Below are positions 6,429-11,703 of a DNA stretch of 33,487 nt, one piece after another. Positions within the stretch are counted from its first letter, which is position 1. Each line of letters begins with the position of its first letter. The position numbers and the translations under genes were made by a program. The DNA comes from Zongyangia gallinarum (GTDB lineage: Bacteria > Bacillota > Clostridia > Oscillospirales > Ruminococcaceae), in the NCBI GenBank assembly GCA_904419315.1, contig CAJFQY010000021.1:1-33487 (forward strand), in the 5' to 3' direction. Below the pieces are notes generated by a model. It was not told the DNA's origin and searched no databases. It saw nothing but the letters and a program-made list of their open reading frames with translations.

Positions 6429-6832
6429 GCTACGATATTTCGCTGGTGGACCCCGTAACCCGTGAAACGCTGACTATGGATGCTCCGCACCAGATGCGAG
6501 GCGGTACATACGCGATTGAAGGGACTGACGAGATGTGGGTGAATATTACCTACAATTACGCTCGGTGGTACTACAAGGATTACGCCTTCGGAGAAAAGGG
6601 CATACGCAGTATCTACGGCCTTTCCGGTGCTGAGAGCATTCCGGTGCTGAAGAAGGCTATCGCTGGTCTGGAGGACTCCGATGAGGAGTTGCCCTACGAG
6701 GAAGCCAAACAGTGCTTGGAGCAGGGTGCAACTGGCTACTGGCTGCCCGCCAGAACGAACGCCATAAGACCTCTCTATCAGCTTTTGGCGTTGGCCCAGA
6801 TGAGGCCGGACGGCGTTTGGGAGGGAGATTGA
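6425..6832 (+). CDS. Conserved phage protein (MSYDIS family), unknown function
   Basis: 135 residues. It opens MSYDISLVDPVTRETLTMDA, then HQMRGGTYAI, WVNITYNYARWYY, KGIRSIYGLSGAESIPVL and ends TNAIRPLYQLLALAQMRPDG with VWEGD. This ordered set marks a protein widely shared by Firmicutes phages, sometimes with an insertion of 40 or more residues in the middle that is short here. The Tyr-rich core and the closing RP-DG-W-GD motif suggest a ligand-binding fold, but no activity is known. AGGAGG at about 6411-6416 sets ATG 6425. The stop shares one base with the next start. Confidence 0.88.
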   Translation: MSYDISLVDPVTRETLTMDAPHQMRGGTYAIEGTDEMWVNITYNYARWYYKDYAFGEKGIRSIYGLSGAESIPVLKKAIAGLEDSDEELPYEEAKQCLEQGATGYWLPARTNAIRPLYQLLALAQMRPDGVWEGD

Positions 6833-7155
6833 TGTCAATGAAGGAGAATATCAACAAGGCTCTCTGCGGAGGCTCTGAGGTGTACAGGGCGCTGGGTGAA
6901 GCCCAGAAGGCCCTCGAAGAACAAGAGGTTCGACACCGCAGCGAGATGGAAGCCCTCCGGGCCGAAAACGCCCGCTGGAGACAGGTAGCCGAGGAACAGA
7001 ACAAGCGAATTGACGGCCTTGAGAATATGGTACAGGGCGACTGCGATTACTGCGAACACAGAAAGAACCTTGGAACCCCTTGCACGAAATGCGTACATTT
7101 TGCCGCTAAAGACCTTGCTCAGGGCGATTTTTGGGAACTGAAAGGAGATATGTGA
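6832..7155 (+). CDS. Coiled-coil protein with C-terminal Cys4 motif
   Basis: 107 residues from ATG 6832 (TGATG fusion with the upstream stop). Residues about 20-68 form a long charged helix (EAQKALEEQEVRHRSEMEAL, RAENARWRQVAEEQNKRI), very likely a coiled coil. A compact motif CDYCEHRKNLGTPCTKCVHF follows at about 72-91: a CxxC-x9-CxxC arrangement likely to bind zinc. The architecture suggests an oligomeric adaptor; no direct function is known. An in-frame ATG at 6712 is inside the previous gene and rejected. Confidence 0.82.
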   Translation: MSMKENINKALCGGSEVYRALGEAQKALEEQEVRHRSEMEALRAENARWRQVAEEQNKRIDGLENMVQGDCDYCEHRKNLGTPCTKCVHFAAKDLAQGDFWELKGDM

Positions 7156-7511
7156 CCGTGGATAGAAAGAAAGCCGCAGACATCATCAGGAAGCGCATTG
7201 AGATTGACCAAGCCACTCTGACCGGCGAACCTGTAAGTGATTTTGATAGGTTCGTTGCCGAGCAGGACGAAGCGCTCACGGAGGCCCTCTCGGCTTTGGA
7301 GCATCCGCTACACCACTTTATCGAGGACGAGGTTCCATTCCGTTTGAGGGAGATTTTGGACATTCCCGAAGAGAAAATCACGCCGGAGCTGGTGAGCGCC
7401 TGCGTTGAGTACCTGAAGAACCATTCGGAAGTGATGTTCAACTATGACGGGATTGATGAGACGCTGCAAACTATTGTGGATGATATGGAGGGTACAGGCG
7501 ATGACAATTAA
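7152..7511 (+). CDS. Acidic helical protein upstream of MazF-like toxin
   Basis: 119 residues from GTG 7152; GTG 7158 is the alternative, with 10 rather than 4 nt to GGAG (7144-7147). The sequence is strongly acidic and helical: RKKAADIIRKRIEIDQATL, FDRFVAEQDEALTEALSALE, PEEKITPELVSACVEYLKN, and an Asp/Glu-rich tail. It overlaps the MazF-like gene by 11 nt. Position and acidity would suit an antitoxin, but no MazE-type DNA-binding motif is seen, so this is only a possibility; it may be an unrelated phage protein. Confidence 0.78.
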   Translation: MTVDRKKAADIIRKRIEIDQATLTGEPVSDFDRFVAEQDEALTEALSALEHPLHHFIEDEVPFRLREILDIPEEKITPELVSACVEYLKNHSEVMFNYDGIDETLQTIVDDMEGTGDDN

Positions 7512-8001
7512 ACGTGGAGAGATTTACTACATCCAGTCCTATGGGAACGAGTGCGGCTCCGAACAGAGGGCGGGCAGGCCCGCAATCATTGTTTCCAATG
7601 ACAAAGGGAATCAGAGCAGCTCTACGGTGGAGGTGGTATATCTGACCACCCAGCCGAAGCACGACCTCCCCACTCATGTTGTTGTCAGGGCCACTGGCAA
7701 GGAGAGCATCGCACTTTGCGAACAGGTACATACTGTTGCGGTGGAGCGCATCGGAGATTACTGCGGAGAGTGCTCCAAGAACGAGATGCAGCATATAGAC
7801 ATTGCCCTGCTGGTTTCCCTCGCACTGGACGACTTCCAGCCGAACGACAAAGAAAAGTCACCGGTGATACAAACCGCCCCCCCTGCGGCTCCTACGGCAG
7901 CTCTTCGAGATACGGAGAAGAAGCTACTGGCGACCGAAGCTCGGCTCTCGCTGCTCCAAACGATGTACACGGAACTGCTCCAGCAGATTACAGCGAGGTG
8001 A
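7501..8001 (+). CDS. PemK/MazF-family toxin with coiled-coil tail
   Basis: 166 residues. Residues 1-110 match the MazF/PemK fold of sequence-specific mRNA interferases: IKRGEIYYI at the N-terminus, GSEQRAGRPAIIVSNDKGN with the conserved Gly-x-x-RPAIIV strand, VEVVYLTTQPK, PTHVVV, SIALCEQVHTVAVERIGDY and a closing helix LLVSLALDD. Arg and Ser/Thr at canonical catalytic places (RPAI; CEQ) are present. Residues about 120-166 add a Pro/Ala linker and a helix (KKLLATEARLSLLQTMYTEL) not found in minimal MazF, probably for oligomerisation. ATG 7501 overlaps the acidic upstream gene by 11 nt; an HTH-like gene starts 4 nt after the stop. Confidence 0.88.
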   Translation: MTIKRGEIYYIQSYGNECGSEQRAGRPAIIVSNDKGNQSSSTVEVVYLTTQPKHDLPTHVVVRATGKESIALCEQVHTVAVERIGDYCGECSKNEMQHIDIALLVSLALDDFQPNDKEKSPVIQTAPPAAPTAALRDTEKKLLATEARLSLLQTMYTELLQQITAR

Positions 8002-8005
8002 TGAG

Positions 8006-8455
8006 ATGACGGCAGCAGAACTACTGTCTGGTGCGATTGCCAGCCGAAAAAAGCCTAACAAAGAGGTGTCAGCACATCTCGGCGCAAAGGCTTCGACCTT
8101 TAGCCGTAGAATATCCCGTAACTGCCTCAAAGCACAGGAGTTGATGGATGCCGCTGAGTACCTCGGCTACAAAGTGGTGCTGGTCGATGCAGACACGGAG
8201 GAGCTGGCAGAGTTCCCCGGAAAATCTACCGGCCCTCGTATTCGGAAACAGATTGATGGCGTAGTGTACGACACAGCCAAGGCCAAGACGATATGCCACA
8301 CTGACCCCGACAACGGGTGGTGGATGGAGCTGTTTGAGACAGACAGCGGTCAGTTCTTCGTGGCGCACTACACTACTTGGGACGGCGTGGGAAACTTCAT
8401 AACACTTTGCCCTGCGGAAGAAGCGAAGAATCTTCGGGACACTTACGCAGTTTGA
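8006..8455 (+). CDS. Putative HTH protein following the MazF-like toxin
   Basis: 149 residues. Residues about 3-62 read as a Xre-like helical DNA-binding domain: AAELLSGAIASRKKPNKEVS, HLGAKASTFSRRISRNCLK, AQELMDAAEYLGYKVVLVD, like short phage repressor-type HTH proteins. Residues about 78-149 form a separate beta-rich domain: IDGVVYDTAKAKTICHTD, GWWMELFETDSGQFFVAHYT, SNF-type turn and a closing helix. ATG 8006 follows GAGGTGAT. It is the last gene of unit 2, with a terminator 4 nt later. Order toxin then HTH protein recalls HigBA-like systems, so it may be the cognate antitoxin or a cassette regulator; both are inferences. Confidence 0.8.
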   Translation: MTAAELLSGAIASRKKPNKEVSAHLGAKASTFSRRISRNCLKAQELMDAAEYLGYKVVLVDADTEELAEFPGKSTGPRIRKQIDGVVYDTAKAKTICHTDPDNGWWMELFETDSGQFFVAHYTTWDGVGNFITLCPAEEAKNLRDTYAV

Positions 8456-8459
8456 TGGG

Positions 8460-8484
8460 AGGCCCTCGGGAGAGGGCCTTTTCT
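8460..8484 (+). terminator. Rho-independent terminator of cassette unit 2
   Basis: Perfect 8-bp stem AGGCCCTC (8460-8467) and GAGGGCCT (8472-8479), loop GGGA, tail TTTTCTC. It lies 4 nt after the stop of the HTH-like gene and upstream of cassette promoter 3. Confidence 0.92.
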
Positions 8485-8495
8485 CTTGCCCTTTA

Positions 8496-8575
8496 TTACC
8501 GAATAGTAAATAATCAAGAAAAATTGCAAAATCGCAAGAAAAAGCCTTGCCCTTCGGCCCTGTATTTACTATAAT
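8496..8575 (+). promoter_or_regulatory. Cassette promoter 3
   Basis: TTGCCC (8547-8552), 17 bp, TATAAT (8570-8575). A TTACC-GAATA-GTAAA motif at 8496 starts 51 bp upstream of the -35, matching promoters 1 and 2. A second TTGCCC at 8486-8491 is 17 bp from AATAAT (8509-8514), a weaker possible extra promoter. The RBS AGGAGGT precedes ATG 8625. Confidence 0.9.
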
Positions 8576-8624
8576 AATAACATAAGGAAAGAAATTATAA
8601 AAAGAGTAACAGGAGGTACATACG

Positions 8625-8813
8625 ATGAATTTCTGGTGCGTAACAACCAAGTTCTTCGACAGTGGCAAGGTCAAGGTTAAACTCGGAAAGGTAGAGGCCG
8701 ATACCAAACCAGAGAGCACTATGGTTGAGAACAAGACGTGCGATGAGTACAAGGACTACTTCGAGGACTATGAAGAAGCACGCAGGTTCGTAGAGGACGC
8801 CAAGAGAGCGTAA
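8625..8813 (+). CDS. Small conserved protein, unknown function
   Basis: 62 residues, first gene of unit 3. It reads MNFWCVTTKFFDSGKVKVKL, then KVEADTKPES, CDEYKDYFEDYEEARRFVED. Beta strands are followed by an acidic C-terminal helix. I recognise related small unannotated proteins in Clostridia phages and ICEs. ATG 8625 has AGGAGGT 8 nt upstream. No function can be given. Confidence 0.82.
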   Translation: MNFWCVTTKFFDSGKVKVKLGKVEADTKPESTMVENKTCDEYKDYFEDYEEARRFVEDAKRA

Positions 8814-8826
8814 AGGAGGCACACTG

Positions 8827-8976
8827 ATGTTTACATTGCAGGTCAAGTACAACGGGCGTTGGAAGTGGAGCATCCGAACCTATCAGACGATGGAAGATGC
8901 CAAACGCCGGATAGCAGAGCTGGCACGGGTGGGCATTAAGTCCAGAGTGCGGCTCGCCGCAGAGCTTTATCATTGA
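8827..8976 (+). CDS. Very small basic protein
   Basis: 49 residues: a beta-like start (MFTLQVKYNGRWKWSIRTY) followed by a basic helix (EDAKRRIAELARVGIKSRVR). GGAGG at 8815-8819 lies 7 nt before ATG 8827, and the gene fits exactly between its neighbours with the stop inside the next ribosome site. The strand-then-helix pattern echoes the preceding and 10113-10298 genes. Net basic charge would suit nucleic-acid contact, but no function is known. Confidence 0.75.
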   Translation: MFTLQVKYNGRWKWSIRTYQTMEDAKRRIAELARVGIKSRVRLAAELYH

Positions 8977-8989
8977 GGAGGTGTTCACA

Positions 8990-9214
8990 GTGTATAGATA
9001 CTACCTGACGCAGCGGCCCGCGATGCCGGGGACGTTCCCCAAACCGCAAGGGAACAGAGTTCTTTCGATAGAGAACTACGATGAGAGGACTTTCTGTGAA
9101 GAGATTGGCAGAGAGGCTTGGGGCTATGTGGAGTACGAGAAGCCGGTATCGGAGGTTCTGCTCCGAAACTACGAGATGGTGGAAGGAGGCGTTTGTGATG
9201 ACAAGGGTGTATGA
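8990..9214 (+). CDS. Conserved phage protein (YRYYLTQRP family), unknown function
   Basis: 74 residues from GTG 8990, 8 nt after GGAGG (8977-8981); the earlier in-frame GTG 8981 overlaps that site and is rejected. Sequence YRYYLTQRPAMPGTFPKPQG, then RVLSIENYDERTFCEEIG and REAWGYVEYEKPVSE. The motif YRYYLTQRPPMPGTFPKP is strongly conserved in an unannotated family of Clostridia mobile elements. Likely a small soluble domain. It overlaps the next gene by 17 nt. Confidence 0.85.
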   Translation: MYRYYLTQRPAMPGTFPKPQGNRVLSIENYDERTFCEEIGREAWGYVEYEKPVSEVLLRNYEMVEGGVCDDKGV

Positions 9215-9731
9215 GACGGTTCGAGAGGCCGCAAAACTCTGGGTCAGCCAGTTCAATGCTATTCCGCAGGGGATGCTGGACAGGCTGATGAGGGAGAACC
9301 CGGATGAGTGGCAGGAGGTCACTGAACCCGCAATCGGCGATGAGGTCTATGTCTACGAGCTGGAGGATGAGTGGGACACACTCGAACACCACGGGGTCAT
9401 TTCCAACATGACGAAGCCTGATGGGATTTTTCTTATCGAGCTGAACGATGGAGTTTCCGTTCAGGTCGGCAAGGAGGACTTCGAGGTCGAAAGGGACGGC
9501 TCACTGCCGATGTGGGGCACGATGTGGTCCTTCGGAGATTCCTGCGATGACTGGTGGCTGGAGGAAGGAAACGGCGTTCAGAAGATGTCCGAGTGCGGTT
9601 TTCGCATTTACGAGCACGAGGAGTTCGGGTGCTTCTTCGGAATTGATGGAGCTGGGTACGATTTCTATGAAACGCACTGGATTCCGCTGTACAAGGCGAG
9701 AGGCCTCCAGTGGCACGATAAGGAGGAGTAA
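9198..9731 (+). CDS. Conserved acidic phage protein, unknown function
   Basis: 177 residues. The N-terminus is helical (TRVYETVREAAKLWVSQFNA). Residues about 45-90 form a DUF4314-like beta module (IGDEVYVYELEDEWDT, GIFLIELNDGVSVQVGKEDF). The C-terminal part holds MWGTMWSFGDSCDDWWLEE, then MSECGFRIYEHEEFG and IDGAGYDFYETHWIPLYKAR. That last block is a shared signature of many Clostridia phage proteins and recurs in proteins of antirestriction-like size, but no such activity is shown. ATG 9198 follows GGAGG at 9185-9189. Very acidic overall, as DNA-mimic proteins are, which is only suggestive. Confidence 0.85.
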   Translation: MTRVYETVREAAKLWVSQFNAIPQGMLDRLMRENPDEWQEVTEPAIGDEVYVYELEDEWDTLEHHGVISNMTKPDGIFLIELNDGVSVQVGKEDFEVERDGSLPMWGTMWSFGDSCDDWWLEEGNGVQKMSECGFRIYEHEEFGCFFGIDGAGYDFYETHWIPLYKARGLQWHDKEE

Positions 9732-9732
9732 A

Positions 9733-10107
9733 ATGCGAATCGTTTATGATGATAAAAAGGCCGGGGACGTCGCTGACCTGCTGCAAAGGTTCGTGTGCGA
9801 AGGATTAGACGCAAAGGCGGCAACCGAATATGATTATGGTATGAACCGCATTCAGAGACGTCATATCGTTGCACAGTTGGGACGATTTTTGGAGAAATAC
9901 GGTTTTCAAATTGGGAAGAGAGCATCTCACGCATACGGTCTGGGTAACAACGCGCAACTCCCTATCTTTTACAACGATGGGGACGAAATGCAAGAGTGCT
10001 GCTACTTCAACTGTAACATTGACCCGTTTGGCGTATGCTATATGTCTATTGAGGACTACAACGGCAGGAGAATTTCTGGAGCTTACGAAGTTTACGCCAA
10101 GAGGTGA
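9733..10107 (+). CDS. Hypothetical protein
   Basis: 124 residues from ATG 9733, right after AGGAGGAG. The sequence starts MRIVYDDKKAGDVADLLQRF, goes through a helical AKAATEYDYGMNRIQRRHIV, and has aromatic segments (QECCYFNCNIDPFGVCYM, RISGAYEVYAKR). I do not recognise the family. Its base composition is slightly less GC-rich than the flanking genes, hinting at separate acquisition. The longer open frame back to 9448 overlaps the previous gene entirely and is rejected. Confidence 0.75.
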   Translation: MRIVYDDKKAGDVADLLQRFVCEGLDAKAATEYDYGMNRIQRRHIVAQLGRFLEKYGFQIGKRASHAYGLGNNAQLPIFYNDGDEMQECCYFNCNIDPFGVCYMSIEDYNGRRISGAYEVYAKR

Positions 10108-10112
10108 CAACT

Positions 10113-10298
10113 ATGACCTTTACTATCAAGAAGGCAAAGATTCCTTCGTGGGGCTACGAGATTACCGCCAAGGGCTTCCACAATATCGCACCTACCGTTG
10201 AGGCGGCGATTTCCTATCTGAAAGGAAGGTACGGGTGCGATGTAAAGTACAGGGTGAAGGAGGACAAACGCAATGACGCTGATGGAGATGCTGATTAA
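10113..10298 (+). CDS. Small strand-helix protein, unknown function
   Basis: 61 residues from ATG 10113 behind GAGGTGA (10101-10107). It reads MTFTIKKAKIPSWGYEITAK, then NIAPTVEAAISYLKGRYGCD and a charged tail ending DADGDAD. The order of strands then helix resembles a small adaptor. The last 26 nt overlap the next gene, whose ribosome site is in this coding sequence. No function is assigned. Confidence 0.75.
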   Translation: MTFTIKKAKIPSWGYEITAKGFHNIAPTVEAAISYLKGRYGCDVKYRVKEDKRNDADGDAD

Positions 10299-10512
10299 GG
10301 AAGGCTATCCAAAAGAGGAGTTCTTCCACCACTACTCCGACCTTTACATATTCGCTACACCGATGACGCAGAGAGTCGTGAACCAGTGGTGTAAGGACAA
10401 CGGGTATCACAGGGACTTGTTCGTGAGCACTTTTCACGACCAGCAGACCGGCAAGTTAATGTACGATGTAGCTTTCCAGTATGACCCGTTCTGGCAGGGC
10501 AAGCGAATCTGA
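10273..10512 (+). CDS. Conserved small phage protein, unknown function
   Basis: 79 residues. The pattern LIKEGYPKEEFFHHYSDLYI, FATPMTQRVVNQWCKDNGY and TFHDQQTGKLMYDVAFQYDP is a family I recognise from Clostridia phages and ICEs (HH.SDLYI..TP.T..V..WC). Ribosome site AAGGAGGA precedes ATG 10273. The His/Asp pair and Cys are conserved but no catalytic role is known. Confidence 0.85.
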   Translation: MTLMEMLIKEGYPKEEFFHHYSDLYIFATPMTQRVVNQWCKDNGYHRDLFVSTFHDQQTGKLMYDVAFQYDPFWQGKRI

Positions 10513-10525
10513 GGAGGTGATTCTG

Positions 10526-10876
10526 ATGCCGTACAAGTCCGAAAAGATACCACTCCAGCCGAACCAAGACCGCCGCAGGAAGCTAACCGAGGAGCAGAAG
10601 GACGAGATTCTTCGTATCTACGAGTCGGGAGTGTGCGGTATGAGGCCCTTGGCGAAGCAGTTCGGGGTGAGCCGCACAACCATACAAATCATAGTGAGGC
10701 CAGACAGGGCTGCCAGAATCAAACAGAGAATAAAGGACCACTGGAGGGACTACCGGCCTTCCAACGAGGAATGGGCCGAGATTATGAGAGAACACCGCCA
10801 CTACAAACAATCGCTCTATGTTAAAGGTGAGCTGAAGGAGGTTGAGGAAAATGGCATACCAGAGAAAGACTCGTGA
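10526..10876 (+). CDS. Helix-turn-helix DNA-binding protein
   Basis: 116 residues from ATG 10526 behind GGAGGTGA. Residues about 22-62 form a homeodomain-like HTH: LTEEQKDEILRIYESG, MRPLAKQFGVSRTTIQIIVR, where the second helix pair has the classical LAKQFGVSRTTIQ pattern. The basic segment DRAARIKQRIKDHWRDYRPS and a conserved HRHYKQSLYVKGEL C-terminus complete it. Related proteins occur in many phages, probably as small regulators or recombinase-like accessory factors. It is a candidate for binding the repeated operators of the three cassette promoters; that link is inference. Confidence 0.85.
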   Translation: MPYKSEKIPLQPNQDRRRKLTEEQKDEILRIYESGVCGMRPLAKQFGVSRTTIQIIVRPDRAARIKQRIKDHWRDYRPSNEEWAEIMREHRHYKQSLYVKGELKEVEENGIPEKDS

Positions 10877-11048
10877 TGTTTACCGCCTCTTCGTTGACTA
10901 CGGTCAGGGGTGGGAGCACGAGCTGGACGAGTTCTCACTACGAGAGATTCGCCAGCGGCAGAAAGAGTATAGGGAAAATTGCCCGCAGTACCCTACGAGG
11001 GTTACTCGCGGCAGAGAAAGGATTGAGAGAAATGACCAGCAGCAGTGA
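10851..11048 (+). CDS. Small conserved protein, unknown function
   Basis: 65 residues from ATG 10851, with AAGGAGG upstream; it overlaps the HTH gene by 26 nt. Sequence MAYQRKTRDVYRLFVDYGQG, WEHELDEFSLREIRQRQKEY, RENCPQYPTRV. The MAYQRKTRDEY...YGQGWE...REYREN layout is shared by an unannotated family of phage and ICE proteins. Basic and probably monomeric; no activity known. Confidence 0.85.
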   Translation: MAYQRKTRDVYRLFVDYGQGWEHELDEFSLREIRQRQKEYRENCPQYPTRVTRGRERIERNDQQQ

Positions 11049-11496
11049 GAGAAGCGGGTACGTTGCAGAGTGGTGTCCCAACTGCGACACAGAAATCGAG
11101 ATGGCGTGGGACGTGGAGACTCTCGGCTATAAGGCGTATTGCCCGGTGTGTGGCAAAAGGTTGATGCTCTGCGATGCTTGCCAGCATACGCCCGATGGCG
11201 AGTACGAAGATGATTGTGACTACAATACTGTCAAGGACACCTGCAAGTACAATCGAAATGAGGAGTTTGACTACCTTCTGAAATATGCCGAGGAAGCAGA
11301 CCTCAGCGAAGAGGTATGCAGACTCCAGTTCAAATCTCTGTGGACAGCGTACTGTCTACACAGAAACCTCGATGCTGATACGCTCCAGTACGACCTTGCT
11401 TGCCGAGACCTTTGGGAAAAGGTCGAGGAAAAGGACACGGCCTGCTGGGGCGATTTCGATAGTTTTGAGAACTACCTTTGCGAGTATCTGGTATGA
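11032..11496 (+). CDS. Zinc-ribbon protein, last gene of the cassette
   Basis: 154 residues. Residues about 14-48 form a zinc ribbon (EWCPNCDTEIEM, then AYCPVCGKRLMLCDACQ) with two CxxC knuckles plus an additional CxxC. The rest is acidic and helical (DYLLKYAEEADLSEEVCR, YDLACRDLWEKVEEKD). A weak GGATTGAGAG site precedes ATG 11032; the longer open frame to 10873 lies inside the previous gene. Zinc binding is likely, the partner unknown. Coding density stops here, about 200 bp before the AT-richer host genes. Confidence 0.82.
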   Translation: MTSSSERSGYVAEWCPNCDTEIEMAWDVETLGYKAYCPVCGKRLMLCDACQHTPDGEYEDDCDYNTVKDTCKYNRNEEFDYLLKYAEEADLSEEVCRLQFKSLWTAYCLHRNLDADTLQYDLACRDLWEKVEEKDTACWGDFDSFENYLCEYLV

Positions 11497-11502
11497 CCCG
11501 GA

Positions 11503-11530
11503 TTGACAAGAAACCAGCTTCTGATATAAA
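11503..11530 (+). promoter_or_regulatory. Candidate promoter at the element boundary
   Basis: Perfect -35 TTGACA (11503-11508), 16-bp spacer, -10 TATAAA (11525-11530). It starts 7 bp after the stop of the last cassette gene. The only thing downstream before the terminator is a stretch of about 100 nt with short open frames, so it would make an RNA of about 140 nt. Confidence 0.5.
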
Positions 11531-11659
11531 ATGAGTATATTACGACGATTACAAGCAGGCCCCTCGATGCGCCAAAACTCATATCCCGTGGTCATGGGGG
11601 ACGCGATGTTCATTATATAATCGGCGTTTATGGATGTGAAAAAGGGGAACTTCTGTTGT
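11530..11659 (+). other. Possible gene remnant or small RNA between promoter and terminator
   Basis: One frame (11530-11659) stays open for 42 codons and reads protein-like (TITSRPLDAPKLISRGHGG, then RDVHYIIGVYGCEKGELLL) but has no start codon after its upstream stop. A second frame gives a 29-codon ORF from ATG 11531 (ILRRLQAGPSMRQNSYPVV) without a ribosome site. Either the 3' end of a gene cut by element insertion, or a small RNA; not an intact gene. Confidence 0.35.
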
Positions 11660-11678
11660 AATAGAAGTTCCCCTTTTT
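11639..11678. terminator. Strong bidirectional terminator
   Basis: A perfect 16-bp stem: AAAAAGGGGAACTTCT (11639-11654) and AGAAGTTCCCCTTTTT (11663-11678), 8-nt loop. A-run and T-run on both sides make it work in both directions: for the short plus-strand transcript and for the AraC-type gene on the minus strand. Confidence 0.93.
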
Positions 11679-11703
11679 AGATAATCTGTGTAGTGGCGGA
11701 CTG

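Noticed and set aside
8069..8752. 227-codon minus-strand frame across the unit 2/3 junction
   Set aside because: It runs through a terminator, a promoter and two plus-strand genes and has no recognisable domain.
9448..10107. 219-codon frame as one large gene
   Set aside because: Its first 285 nt overlap the preceding conserved gene; the ribosome site and gene spacing support a start at 9733.
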